The notes beneath the pieces were generated by a model. It did no database searches. It had not been told where the DNA came from and saw only the letters and a program-made list of their open reading frames with translations. From CAYTPI01 sp964439625 (GTDB taxonomy: Bacteria; Chloroflexota; Anaerolineae; Aggregatilineales; UBA3940), in the NCBI GenBank assembly GCA_964439625.1, contig CAYTPI010000020.1:8212-72211 (forward strand): a stretch of 64,000 nucleotides of DNA. Reading direction: 5' to 3'. A program made the position numbers and the translations under genes. Shown here in pieces: positions 50,618 to 59,167 of this stretch; position 1 is the stretch's first letter; every line of letters starts with the position of its first letter.

Positions 50618-52696
50618 TCATGAGACGAGTAGAAATCCTATTAGTAGAACTGCCATCCCTCCAGCCAAGCCAGCCAGCATTTTTTGGAAAACAGGGTCGT
50701 AGTGAAGGGTCACATCCGCTGAATGCGTGCCAATTAGACTGATGAATCCTGTCTCACTGGCTTGAATGTCAATTCCTGGTGGATCGGTACGCCACCCCGG
50801 CACCCACGGGATCAACAGGTCAACGCGATCGTCCGTGTAGGAAACAACGTAGTCTCTTGCATGTATGACGTTAGGATGTTGTTGGCATTCTAGAAATTGA
50901 TTGAAAGTCAAAGCATATAAAAACAAACTACTATACGAAGTCACTAAGCTAAGTTCCGGATTAAGTAGGCGTTCACGAGAAATTATAAACTCGACGTTTG
51001 CCGCTGATAACATGGCGCTATCGATCTCAGGCGCTTGATTATCTTCAAGTAGTGACGGGACAGGAATCGCGTACTCAGATCGTTCATAGCCCACTGCTTG
51101 ATGGATATAAGTTACGGATGCTGTCAATTGAAAGGGGTCAAGACCATTCAGCGACCATTGATCTGCTATAGCAAAGGCTGGGTCCAGAACATCAAAGTGT
51201 GTCGTATAAGTGCGCCCGCACGGAGAAGCGTTACCTAGCGCCGCTAGCAGATCGGACTGTTGTCTGTGAAACGAAGCAAACGGCTGTGACTGGAGCACAA
51301 CAGGCGCTATCATACCTAAGATAAGTACCGACGCAGCTGGTAGACTGTAGCGTTGAAACAAGGGGTGTCGGCTTATTGCCAGGATAATCAATGCTGACCC
51401 AGTCAGCATTAGGGAAATACCAGGCAGCAAAACCAGCCAAGATACACCTGGCACAATAACCAACACACCTGCGATCCAAACGATACCGGCAACCACACTG
51501 GCAAACGCTAATAGCCTTCCAACAGCGGGTATTCGGCGTGCAAGCAAGTGATCAAGACCACGCCCAGCCAATGCCGTCAGTGCAAATATAGCAACAAACC
51601 AGGCACGCGATGGTACCCGAAAAAATGCTAACAGCGGGAAACGTTCAGTGACTGGGATAAAGACGAAGCCATAGTCTCCTAAGGCCCAAAGAAAAGCCAC
51701 TAGCATTACCGCACTAAAGTAGATGACCTCTCGCTTGATGCGCCTCCCAAATGAAGATAGCGACGCCAGCACGTAAATTGATAAGAACATGACTGGATAA
51801 CCAAGATAGACTGTCAGCTCATGGTTACCAGCAGTTGGGCCGATTAATATACCAGACAAGAAGGTGCTGGGCGTGATGGAATAAACAGCAGCCTGTGCTG
51901 GTGTAATCTCTGAGCGTGTTAGATAGGGCGAAAGTTGCATAAGCGGGACAAGTTGCACAGAAACAAGCACTAGGTACGTCGCAAATGCCGCCCCAACGTG
52001 CCAAACCACTGGCCTCACACTCTGCCATCTAACAAACTGCAGCAGTGCATACCCCGCAGCAGTGAGCAAAACCATGGCTGCAATACGTAAATCGGCAAGG
52101 GTCAAGAGGGCACAAATCAATGACAAGGCAGCGAACGCACGAAGCGTTTGCTGTTGTATCGATTTAAGCACAGCGTAAAATAACAATGGGGCCCAAGCCA
52201 TAGCATAAAACACATCCAAATGCCCCGCTCCCAGGTGAGCCAACAGCTTTGTATTGAAGGCCAGCGATAGGCTCATAAGCACAGCCGCCGGAAGGCCGAA
52301 TTTCGCCCGGCGCGCCCACAGAAACATGCCGCCAACCAACAGCAGCATATGCAGATAAATCAAAGTATTTAGATGCGCCGTGGGAGGCACAACGAGTACC
52401 AGCCACTGCGGCGGATACCACACGTTATTCAAAGGGTTTGCAGCAAAAGGTTGCCCCAGCATTCGACCTGGGTTCCACCATGGAAGTACGCCGTATTCAT
52501 GGAGAGATTGGCGGAGATAGTGAGCCGCAGGCCAATGTTGGAGAGCTGCATCGCTGAAACTTTCACCGGGTAAGTGACCGGGTGGCACCAACAATACGAT
52601 ACCTATAAACGACGCCACCATGCACCCAAGTGCTGTGTATCGCCATTGACACTGCTTTATATCCGGATGAGCAGGTTGCCGAGTGGAAGGCGACAT
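50618..52696 (-). CDS. YfhO-like polytopic membrane protein (module B, copy 1)
   Basis: A 692-residue protein with about 13 membrane segments. 'PGESFSDAALQHWPAAHYLR' and 'GVLPWWNPGRMLGQPFAANP' form the N-terminal YfhO-type signature (acidic residue plus a WNP motif), matched by the protein at 46757-48973. The C-terminal outer part is shorter than in its paralogue and ends in 'HYDPVFQKMLAGLAGGMAVLL' plus a last membrane segment. Between them lie many Trp/Pro-rich loops. It starts 10 bases after the stop of the A copy 1 gene. YfhO-type proteins are linked to surface-glycan synthesis, but no substrate can be given. Confidence 0.78.
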   Translation of the reverse strand: MSPSTRQPAHPDIKQCQWRYTALGCMVASFIGIVLLVPPGHLPGESFSDAALQHWPAAHYLRQSLHEYGVLPWWNPGRMLGQPFAANPLNNVWYPPQWLVLVVPPTAHLNTLIYLHMLLLVGGMFLWARRAKFGLPAAVLMSLSLAFNTKLLAHLGAGHLDVFYAMAWAPLLFYAVLKSIQQQTLRAFAALSLICALLTLADLRIAAMVLLTAAGYALLQFVRWQSVRPVVWHVGAAFATYLVLVSVQLVPLMQLSPYLTRSEITPAQAAVYSITPSTFLSGILIGPTAGNHELTVYLGYPVMFLSIYVLASLSSFGRRIKREVIYFSAVMLVAFLWALGDYGFVFIPVTERFPLLAFFRVPSRAWFVAIFALTALAGRGLDHLLARRIPAVGRLLAFASVVAGIVWIAGVLVIVPGVSWLVLLPGISLMLTGSALIILAISRHPLFQRYSLPAASVLILGMIAPVVLQSQPFASFHRQQSDLLAALGNASPCGRTYTTHFDVLDPAFAIADQWSLNGLDPFQLTASVTYIHQAVGYERSEYAIPVPSLLEDNQAPEIDSAMLSAANVEFIISRERLLNPELSLVTSYSSLFLYALTFNQFLECQQHPNVIHARDYVVSYTDDRVDLLIPWVPGWRTDPPGIDIQASETGFISLIGTHSADVTLHYDPVFQKMLAGLAGGMAVLLIGFLLVS

Positions 52697-52705
52697 ATCG
52701 TAATG

Positions 52706-54391
52706 CTATCTAGCAGTAGCTCGGTACACAACGAATGAACCGTCAGATGACTCAAAGACAGGCGCACCTGCCAATGGGCAGATCTGATCGCCTTCGGCAG
52801 CCATGGCAACTTCCTGCGGGCCCACGACGATATAATCAACTGACTCGACTATCACAACTTCGCAGTTTCTACCAGTGTAGAAGGCTGCTACTGCGGATTG
52901 CCGTGCCTCAGCATTGAGCGTTTCAAACTCGTGGGCAAAAACCACCCGCTGCTCCGGAGCATAGACTGGTATAAAGAGACTGGTTGACTTTTCTGCTAAG
53001 ACAAGTGCATTTGGTTCTGCTTCGCTATTGAACCAGTTATACATTTCGTGGCGGGCCGGCGAAATGAAAAAAAATGGGGCGTTTTCTGGCAACGGTGATC
53101 CCAAGATAGGGAGTAAAATACCAACAATGGTTGATGGTAGCAAGAGCGCAAATACACTGGCGAGTACCCTTGTCCGGTAGCGGCGCTTCACGGATTGCAT
53201 TAACACGCGCCGCAAGCCGCGCCCAGCATAGATAGCAAGTGGTAACATCAATCCCATTGCGAAGCGGCGCTGCAGCCCAAGTGGCGCATACAAAAGGACG
53301 ACGATGCAAATAATCCAAGAGAGCAGCATCCAATCTTCGAGCGTGAGGCGACGACGCATTGTCCCGTAGACACCCAGACCCGCCAAAATGAGGACAGGGC
53401 CAAACGCAACCAAATAGTGCCAGAGAGCTGGCGACGGCGTCTGGTTTTGAGACATCCAAGCGGCAAAGGTTGGGTTTGCAGCGGAGACTGCCCACATGTT
53501 ATTTAGTGTGATGGGTAAAGACAACGCCACAACAATTAGCCCCCATTCAACGGCAATTGAGGGGAATTCCCCCGTGATTTGCCAAAGACGAAGTACCACA
53601 ACAGTACAGGCAACACCAATTGGTAGCAGCATAAAAGGTGAAACTAAGGCGAGAAAAACAATCGAAATAACTAACCCAGCTGTCTCGTAGTTCAAACCGG
53701 GGCGTAAGTCAGCATCGACAAAAAAGACGGTATAAAAAACATGTGCGAGCATTGCGCCAGCCGCAATAGCAAACGGAAAGTGCGCGTTACTATATGCTGC
53801 TTGAAGCGGGAAAGCTTCGGGCAAAATGAGAATATCAAACCCAACAACGCCGAAAGGCAGCAATAGCCAGCCAAAGCCACCAGCTAGCACAGCGATAGCC
53901 CACGACATCCGGCGCTGGCTAACATCCTCAGTCCAATCTGCCGTAAAGCGGTAGATCGCCATCATCATAATTAACCCACTGACGACCCGCACCAGGTTGT
54001 ACAGCAGTGCCACAGGTATGCTAAGCACACGGGCTAAGTGGCCCAAGGCTAAGTAATAAGAAAAGAGCAGAACACCTTGATGTGGCTCTGGCGTAAAGGT
54101 TAACTCAAAGAACCAACTTCCCCGTACCCCTTGCATCATCTTGGCGAGATAACTAGCCCCATCGGTTGGGTTAACCAGCACGCCAGTGAAAACGGTACTT
54201 TCAACCGAGGCAAAGGCGAAGGCCCAGATGTATGGCAGCGAAATAATAGCCATTAAAATAGAGCTAAATACAAGTACCCATTGCCACTCTGATTGCTGTA
54301 TCGTAGCAATGCGATCCACGTTACGATAGGTCGGTGAAGCAGCAGCTTCTGCTGGCTTCTGCTTTGAGGTTTCGGCGATATCTTGTTGCAA
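52706..54391 (-). CDS. Polytopic membrane protein (module A, copy 1)
   Basis: A 561-residue protein with a polar N-terminus of about 35 residues, about 11 membrane segments and a C-terminal outer domain of about 110 residues. 'PTDGASYLAKMMQGVRGSWF' and 'EPHQGVLLFSYYLALGHLAR' are shared with the interrupted paralogue at 49141-50607. Its intact C-terminus ('VESVDYIVVGPQEV', 'FVVYRATAR') shows what the other copy lost. 'PLGLQRRFAMGLMLPLAIYAG' (about residue 400) matches 'NVQRRLLEGVILPLAVLA' of the paralogue. The family is unrecognised beyond a GT-C-like layout. It is the first gene of the A-B-A'-B' run; the promoter should be in the 180-base divergent gap upstream. Confidence 0.75.
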   Translation of the reverse strand: MQQDIAETSKQKPAEAAASPTYRNVDRIATIQQSEWQWVLVFSSILMAIISLPYIWAFAFASVESTVFTGVLVNPTDGASYLAKMMQGVRGSWFFELTFTPEPHQGVLLFSYYLALGHLARVLSIPVALLYNLVRVVSGLIMMMAIYRFTADWTEDVSQRRMSWAIAVLAGGFGWLLLPFGVVGFDILILPEAFPLQAAYSNAHFPFAIAAGAMLAHVFYTVFFVDADLRPGLNYETAGLVISIVFLALVSPFMLLPIGVACTVVVLRLWQITGEFPSIAVEWGLIVVALSLPITLNNMWAVSAANPTFAAWMSQNQTPSPALWHYLVAFGPVLILAGLGVYGTMRRRLTLEDWMLLSWIICIVVLLYAPLGLQRRFAMGLMLPLAIYAGRGLRRVLMQSVKRRYRTRVLASVFALLLPSTIVGILLPILGSPLPENAPFFFISPARHEMYNWFNSEAEPNALVLAEKSTSLFIPVYAPEQRVVFAHEFETLNAEARQSAVAAFYTGRNCEVVIVESVDYIVVGPQEVAMAAEGDQICPLAGAPVFESSDGSFVVYRATAR

Positions 54392-54572
54392 GGTTTGCTC
54401 CGTTAATCTGGCTAGATGTATACTCTATCGGCATCTACGAACCGATTACACGGGTCGTCCATCACTTTATATTTTGCTGCATACACCACAGAAGTCATAT
54501 GTCGGGCCACACATCGCCATATCCACTTTTGCGTCAGCACCTCTGCGGCGAAACCAACAAAGGGGTTTCCTA

Positions 54573-55277
54573 TTGAAGCAGTCCATCGCATTGTACCAAC
54601 TACAACAGACCGACAGCCGAATTGATACTATTCGTAAGCGTCTTGAAGAAATATCTCAACAACTGCGTGAAAATGCTGCTGTACAAAAAGCTGAGGCAGG
54701 GTTAGAAACGGCTCAGCAGCAGTTCCAACATTGGCAAGCGACGCAGAAAGACGCTGAGCTTGAGCGTGATCAGTTGAAGTCGGAAGCAGTGGAGTCGAAC
54801 GAACGACTCTATTCAGGAAATGTAACAAATCCCCGTGAATTAGAGGATCTTCAAGGGAAGATTGCCGAACAAAAAAAACGGATCGATAACCTTGACACCG
54901 AGATTCTGGAAGCAATGATGGAAAAAGAGCAGGCTCAGGAAACGCTAAAAGCTGCACAAATGCAGATGGAAGCGGTCTTAGCGGAACAGTCAGACACGTT
55001 GGGCAGCCTCAATAAAGAACGCCAGGAACTGCAAACGGAGTTGGAGCGCCTAATCCCTGAGCGAGACGAGCTTCGGAACGAAGTTGATGCCAGCCACCTC
55101 TCAACCTACGATTCCTTGCGCTTTGGCAAGAACAAAGTCGCAGTCGCAGCTGTGATTAACAACGATACCTGCGGCGTTTGTGGTGTTGAGATGAACATGC
55201 GTGAAATCAAAGATGTGCGCCGGGGTGAGATTTTGCAATGTGAAACATGCAACCGAATCTTTTACTGGGTATCGTAG
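54573..55277 (+). CDS. Coiled-coil protein with C4-type zinc ribbon (CT398/zf-RING_7 family)
   Basis: A 234-residue soluble protein. About 175 residues of heptad-rich coiled coil ('QQTDSRIDTIRKRLEEISQQ' onward, then 'YSGNVTNPRELEDLQGKIAEQ') precede a C-terminal zinc ribbon with 'CGVCGVEMN' and 'ILQCETCNRIFYW', the family signature. These proteins are widespread in bacteria and have no settled function; links to nucleic acids or secretion have been proposed. The start is TTG 54573: AAAGGGG lies 7 bases upstream, and the upstream 33 codons of the frame look unlike the family. The HEAT ATPase gene starts 28 bases later on the same strand. Confidence 0.85.
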   Translation: MKQSIALYQLQQTDSRIDTIRKRLEEISQQLRENAAVQKAEAGLETAQQQFQHWQATQKDAELERDQLKSEAVESNERLYSGNVTNPRELEDLQGKIAEQKKRIDNLDTEILEAMMEKEQAQETLKAAQMQMEAVLAEQSDTLGSLNKERQELQTELERLIPERDELRNEVDASHLSTYDSLRFGKNKVAVAAVINNDTCGVCGVEMNMREIKDVRRGEILQCETCNRIFYWVS

Positions 55278-55304
55278 AGACAATAAGTTTAGGCTAGGTA
55301 TAAA

Positions 55305-57647
55305 ATGCTCAGTCAAGTAACAAACCGAGTTAGTAAATATAAGGGTCGGGCAGCAACAACGGCACTGGAAAAATACCGGGCGTCAATTGTGGAGCTTGCC
55401 AATGGTATGCACATTGCCGGGCACCTTGTACCCTTAACCGATGTTTCCGTTACCCCGCGCTTCTTTACGGCCCGCCCTCCATTTAACCCACTTGCTGAAG
55501 ATCAGCTTGATTTCAATCCATTGAGTCTCATTCCGTTAACCGTGGACTTCCCACAGGCTTTTGCCTCTTATGAACTTCCAGGCTTTCCGCTCAAAGGTTT
55601 GTTGTCAACGAGTAATCGCGTGGCCTTGTTGGGATTTGCCGGAAGCGGGCGTTCGACCAGCCTAGCCTTGATTGCTCTACAGACGGCATTACAGGTTGAT
55701 GACCAGCCTAATCCAAACAATCTATTTGATTATCCGGCATTACCGATCTTGGCAAACTTCCAGGACTTCGACTTTGGGCAACTTGCCTTCGACCAAGAGA
55801 ATGACGTTCTTCAACCATTGTTTGAGGCAGCAGCGGTACAGCTAAAATCAATCTCAAATCGTGTCATTGATATGCTGCGAAATGTGACCGCCCTTGGGCA
55901 TGTTGTCATTCTGATAGATGATTGGGAAAGTCTACCATCAGAGAAACAGCAAGAAGCAACAGAGTGGCTGGTTCAATTAAGCACCCAATACCCACTGGCA
56001 AAGATTGTTATAGCAGGGCCAACGCTTGGGCATAAACGATTACAAGACATTGGCTTTGCTCCAATCTACATAATGCCGTGGGGGCCTGTAGCACAAGACG
56101 AAGTAGTGCAGAAATGGCGTGAAGCTTGGCCGATGATTGGCGGTCAGCCAGAAGACCCAGCCCCGATACCTGATGCGAATACAGTCAAACGTACCACACG
56201 CAACTTACGTGGACGCAGTCCGCTCGATACAATTCTACGCGTTTGGGCTACCTACGCTGGGAATGACTCGACTGCCCGTCAAGTTGATTGGTACGATGCC
56301 TACATCACTCGTACGACTCCAGCGCCTTATCTACTAAAAGCACTACACACTTTTGCTGCAGAGACCTTATTTACTGATAAGCCAGACAACAGCTATGATC
56401 GGTTCGTCTCATTAATAGATGCGGCCCAAGCCAAAGGCGACGGTGCAAGCTCGGTCCGCACGTCAGATTTTGCCTATTCGCTGCTCAACGAAAGTCGCAT
56501 TCTACAACAATTCAATGACGGCACACTCGGCTTTCGGCATGCACCCATCCAAGCCTATCTGGCAGCGAAGACGATTACCGAAGCCGATGCTCCCGACATA
56601 ATCCCTCGGCGGAAGGCGCGGCTTGTGATGCCCTTCCTTGCACAACTGCGAGATGTCAGCGACTATGCGGCACAACAGATCACTGAGCCAAATGACTTAC
56701 TGCTCTCCAATATCTTAGGCTTAGCTTTGTGGATGCCTGATAGCGACCCAGAGGCTGCATGGCGCACCGAAGTAATGAAAACCTATGCTCGGCTTTTCCT
56801 TGCAGGCGAAACATTTCCACTGGTAAGAGAGCGAACGATGGCAGCATTGGTCTCGACGCTGGATGTCAATACTGCTTTTATCTTTGAACGTGGGCTACAA
56901 GATGACGACCCGAAAGTGCGGTTGCTAAGCGCACTTGGCTTGGGGGCGCTTGGCGACCCGGAAAATGTCGTTTTGCTAGGGCAAGCGACCAACGACACAG
57001 ACGGCGGCGTCCAAGTAGCAGCCTGTCTTGGGCTGGGCGCAATCGGCAACAAAGCCGCCCTGACATACATGCTACAAATGTTTGTCACCGGTGATGAAAT
57101 GGCACGGCGAGCAGTTGCTGAAATGCTTTCAACAAACGTCAATGGTGAAGGCCATGAAATCCTAAGGGAAGCCCTTGACGAGCCTGATGCTTTAACACGC
57201 AAAGCAACTGTTTATGCACTCGAACGCGTTGACAAACCTTGGGTTATTGAGCAGTTGACCGAGTCAGAGAGACACGATGGGCAATTCATTATTCGTTCTG
57301 CAGCGACCGATATTCTCGAACGAATTCGAAGCGGGGCGATTCATGGCGGCGACACGGTAGAGCAACCAGAAAACACTGAATGGGTCGTTGCTTACTACGA
57401 GCAGCAAAATCAAGCAGTGCGACCTGGTCAAGCAGGCATATTTCAAGTTGTGGATCTGTTGACCAACGGTAGCGAGGTTCAACAACTTGCTGCAGCTGAA
57501 CTACTCGGGGCCCTTGGTGCGGCAGAAGCAATCGTAGAATTATACAATGCCCTAAATATCAAACACCCCGAGATTCGAGATTCGGTATACCAAGCGTTGG
57601 GGCGCATCAGCCTCAAAACGGGTGAAGCCTTACCAGCGGTCGTGTAA
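55305..57647 (+). CDS. P-loop (NACHT/STAND-like) ATPase with HEAT-repeat C-terminus
   Basis: A 780-residue protein. Residues 100-230 form a P-loop domain: Walker A region 'VALLGFAGSGRSTSLALIAL', in which residue 116 is Arg where Lys is expected (GxxxxGRS), and Walker B 'GHVVILIDDWESLPSEKQ' with D205 and D206. This is followed by a winged-helix or helical region and, from about residue 500, by HEAT repeats ('DDDPKVRLLSALGLGALGD', 'DGGVQVAACLGLGAIGNKA', 'EVQQLAAAELLGALGAAEA'). The layout is that of STAND-type signalling ATPases, which bind partners through the repeats. No effector domain is seen at the N-terminus, so a defence role is not shown. It probably shares a transcript with the zinc-ribbon gene. 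Confidence 0.75.
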   Translation: MLSQVTNRVSKYKGRAATTALEKYRASIVELANGMHIAGHLVPLTDVSVTPRFFTARPPFNPLAEDQLDFNPLSLIPLTVDFPQAFASYELPGFPLKGLLSTSNRVALLGFAGSGRSTSLALIALQTALQVDDQPNPNNLFDYPALPILANFQDFDFGQLAFDQENDVLQPLFEAAAVQLKSISNRVIDMLRNVTALGHVVILIDDWESLPSEKQQEATEWLVQLSTQYPLAKIVIAGPTLGHKRLQDIGFAPIYIMPWGPVAQDEVVQKWREAWPMIGGQPEDPAPIPDANTVKRTTRNLRGRSPLDTILRVWATYAGNDSTARQVDWYDAYITRTTPAPYLLKALHTFAAETLFTDKPDNSYDRFVSLIDAAQAKGDGASSVRTSDFAYSLLNESRILQQFNDGTLGFRHAPIQAYLAAKTITEADAPDIIPRRKARLVMPFLAQLRDVSDYAAQQITEPNDLLLSNILGLALWMPDSDPEAAWRTEVMKTYARLFLAGETFPLVRERTMAALVSTLDVNTAFIFERGLQDDDPKVRLLSALGLGALGDPENVVLLGQATNDTDGGVQVAACLGLGAIGNKAALTYMLQMFVTGDEMARRAVAEMLSTNVNGEGHEILREALDEPDALTRKATVYALERVDKPWVIEQLTESERHDGQFIIRSAATDILERIRSGAIHGGDTVEQPENTEWVVAYYEQQNQAVRPGQAGIFQVVDLLTNGSEVQQLAAAELLGALGAAEAIVELYNALNIKHPEIRDSVYQALGRISLKTGEALPAVV

Positions 57648-57674
57648 ACAGACTAACAAAGACTTGACTATTGT

Positions 57675-58010
57675 TTAATCGTCTGGCAGTAGCTCTTCCG
57701 GGGCCTCTGCCTTAAAAAGACGATTGACATCATCTGCATTGATGTTGATAACGCTAATGAGCTTTCGACGAGTTGTGTGGCCGCCAACAATTTCAATGTC
57801 TTCAGGATCACAGTTAAGGAACTCGGAAAGGAACTCCACCAGTTCGCCATTTTCTTCATTCTCGAGCGGATCTGCCATCAGTCTAATTTTGATGGTTCCG
57901 TCTTCCTGAATACCCACAATCTCTGCTTTACTTGCCTTTGGGACGGTCTTAACGGTAAAAGCAGCGCCGCGAGATGCATCCGTAATATTTAAATCCCCAA
58001 GGTCGCGCAT
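57675..58010 (-). CDS. DUF167/YggU family protein
   Basis: A 111-residue protein of the YggU (DUF167) family, which has no settled function. 'RGAAFTVKTVPKASKAEIVG', 'DGTIKIRLMADPLENEENGE', and 'VEFLSEFLNCDPEDIEIVGG' with 'TTRRKLISV' cover the full domain. Unusually, an acidic 20-residue tail follows. ATG 58010 is preferred over an upstream ATG because AAAGGA lies 8 bases before it. It is the last member of the pgeF-yggS-yggT-yggU block, a combination conserved in many bacteria; a hairpin separates it from yggT. Confidence 0.9.
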   Translation of the reverse strand: MRDLGDLNITDASRGAAFTVKTVPKASKAEIVGIQEDGTIKIRLMADPLENEENGELVEFLSEFLNCDPEDIEIVGGHTTRRKLISVININADDVNRLFKAEAPEELLPDD

Positions 58011-58070
58011 AGTAGCAATCCTTTCAGTCGGATAAGGGCTAGGTACAAGTGCCATAATTGGTTGGGATCA

Positions 58071-58110
58071 AATAACGACCATCAGACACTGTCTTATAAT
58101 GGTCGTTATT
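58071..58110 (-). terminator. Strong hairpin between yggT and yggU
   Basis: AATAACGACCAT (58071-58082) and ATGGTCGTTATT (58099-58110) form a perfect 12-bp stem. The 16-base loop contains a smaller stem, AGAC-ACT-GTCT. On the minus strand it lies 14 bases after the yggT stop and is followed by TTATTTGA, so it is likely a terminator, although the U-run is short. It would partly uncouple yggU from the block. Confidence 0.6.
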
Positions 58111-58124
58111 ATACACTACTTCGG

Positions 58125-58385
58125 CTAAATGAGGCGGTAGAGCATACCGCTAAGCAGATTTAAGCCAATCAACACAACTAATACGCTGATGTCAAGTCCA
58201 CCAATCGGTGGAATAATGCGCCGAACGGGTTGCAAAACCGGCTCGGTGATGTTGTAAAGAAAGCGCACAATAGGATTGTATGGGTCTGGGCGGAACCAGC
58301 TTATTAAAGCGCGGGCGATTAATACAAAGGCATAGAATCTAAAGAATCCTGCCAAAATCGATATTAATAGAAATCTTGGGTCCAT
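58125..58385 (-). CDS. YggT family membrane protein
   Basis: An 86-residue protein with two membrane segments (about residues 5-27 and 60-82). Between them is the family signature 'ARALISWFRPDPYNPIVRFL' and 'ITEPVLQPVRRIIPPIGGLD'. YggT proteins are linked to osmotic or membrane functions and to cell division neighbourhoods, and their exact role is unknown. It follows yggS by 56 bases on the same strand. The Pro-Pro-rich loop and spacing are normal for the family. Confidence 0.93.
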   Translation of the reverse strand: MDPRFLLISILAGFFRFYAFVLIARALISWFRPDPYNPIVRFLYNITEPVLQPVRRIIPPIGGLDISVLVVLIGLNLLSGMLYRLI

Positions 58386-58441
58386 TTTACATCTTTCTCA
58401 CGGTCAAAGTTTTACTATTGACGAACAATTCAGTCTCTAAC

Positions 58442-59167
58442 TCAATAATCTCTCGGCCCGAATATAGCGGTGCCGACTCGAATAATGGTCGCACCTTCTT
58501 CAATAGCGACCCGATAGTCATTGGTCATTCCCATGGACAAGTGCTGCCAACTACCTTCCGGGATGTCAGTCTTGAGCGTGTCTTGAAGCTGGCGCATTTT
58601 TTCAAACACAGGCCTAACTTCTTCAGGGTTATCGGCAAACGGTGCCATGGTCATTAAGCCAACAATATCGATCTTCGCGAAACTAAGAGCATTGCGCATT
58701 TGTGACGTAAATGTCTCATATTGCTTGGGCTCGCCAGGCCAGCGTGAAAGATCAAAGCCAGATTTACTATCTTCACCGCTTATATTAACCTGTACCAAGC
58801 ACTTGATTGACTCCCCAGCCTCATCCAGCTTACGTGCGATCTTAAGGCGGTCAAGGGCGTGAAACCAGTCGAACAGGGGCGCAGCGTCTTTTGCTTTTCG
58901 GCTTTGAATACCACCAACCATATGTAAGACAATATCGTCGGGCAGGTGCGTTATTTTTTCAGCAGCCTCAGCTACACGGTTTTCGCCAAAGTGCTTGATG
59001 CCAGCATTGTGAGCCGTCAGCATCGCTTCAATTGGGTGACGTTTACTCACTGCTACAATTATTATGTCGTCCAAGCTTCTGCCCGATGCTTCGGCGGCAT
59101 GGAATACATTCTCACGCACTTGCTCAATATTCGTTGTAATTTGTTTTTGATCGGCTGAAGGTGTCAT
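58442..59167 (-). CDS. YggS family pyridoxal phosphate homeostasis protein
   Basis: A 241-residue TIM-barrel protein of the PLP-binding YggS/PROSC family that balances vitamin B6 and amino acid pools. The PLP lysine is in 'IIIVAVSKRHPIEAMLTAHN' (family SKxxP), 'GIKHFGENRVAEAAEKI' carries the conserved FGENRV, 'LHMVGGIQSRKAKDA' corresponds to the usual HxIGxLQxNK, and 'LVQVNISGEDSKSGFDL' and 'LSMGMTNDYRVAIEEGATII' with 'RVGTAIFG' close the phosphate-binding end. 'HMVGGIQSRKAK' differs a little from the usual form. The ATG overlaps the pgeF stop by 4 bases. Confidence 0.95.
   Translation of the reverse strand: MTPSADQKQITTNIEQVRENVFHAAEASGRSLDDIIIVAVSKRHPIEAMLTAHNAGIKHFGENRVAEAAEKITHLPDDIVLHMVGGIQSRKAKDAAPLFDWFHALDRLKIARKLDEAGESIKCLVQVNISGEDSKSGFDLSRWPGEPKQYETFTSQMRNALSFAKIDIVGLMTMAPFADNPEEVRPVFEKMRQLQDTLKTDIPEGSWQHLSMGMTNDYRVAIEEGATIIRVGTAIFGPRDY

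Noticed and set aside
53037..53495. 152-codon frame inside the module A gene
   Set aside because: Same strand, different frame of an intact membrane gene; Cys/Arg-rich composition typical of a shadow.
55305..57647. Calling the HEAT ATPase an anti-phage STAND system
   Set aside because: No effector domain or defence neighbour; it sits among housekeeping genes.
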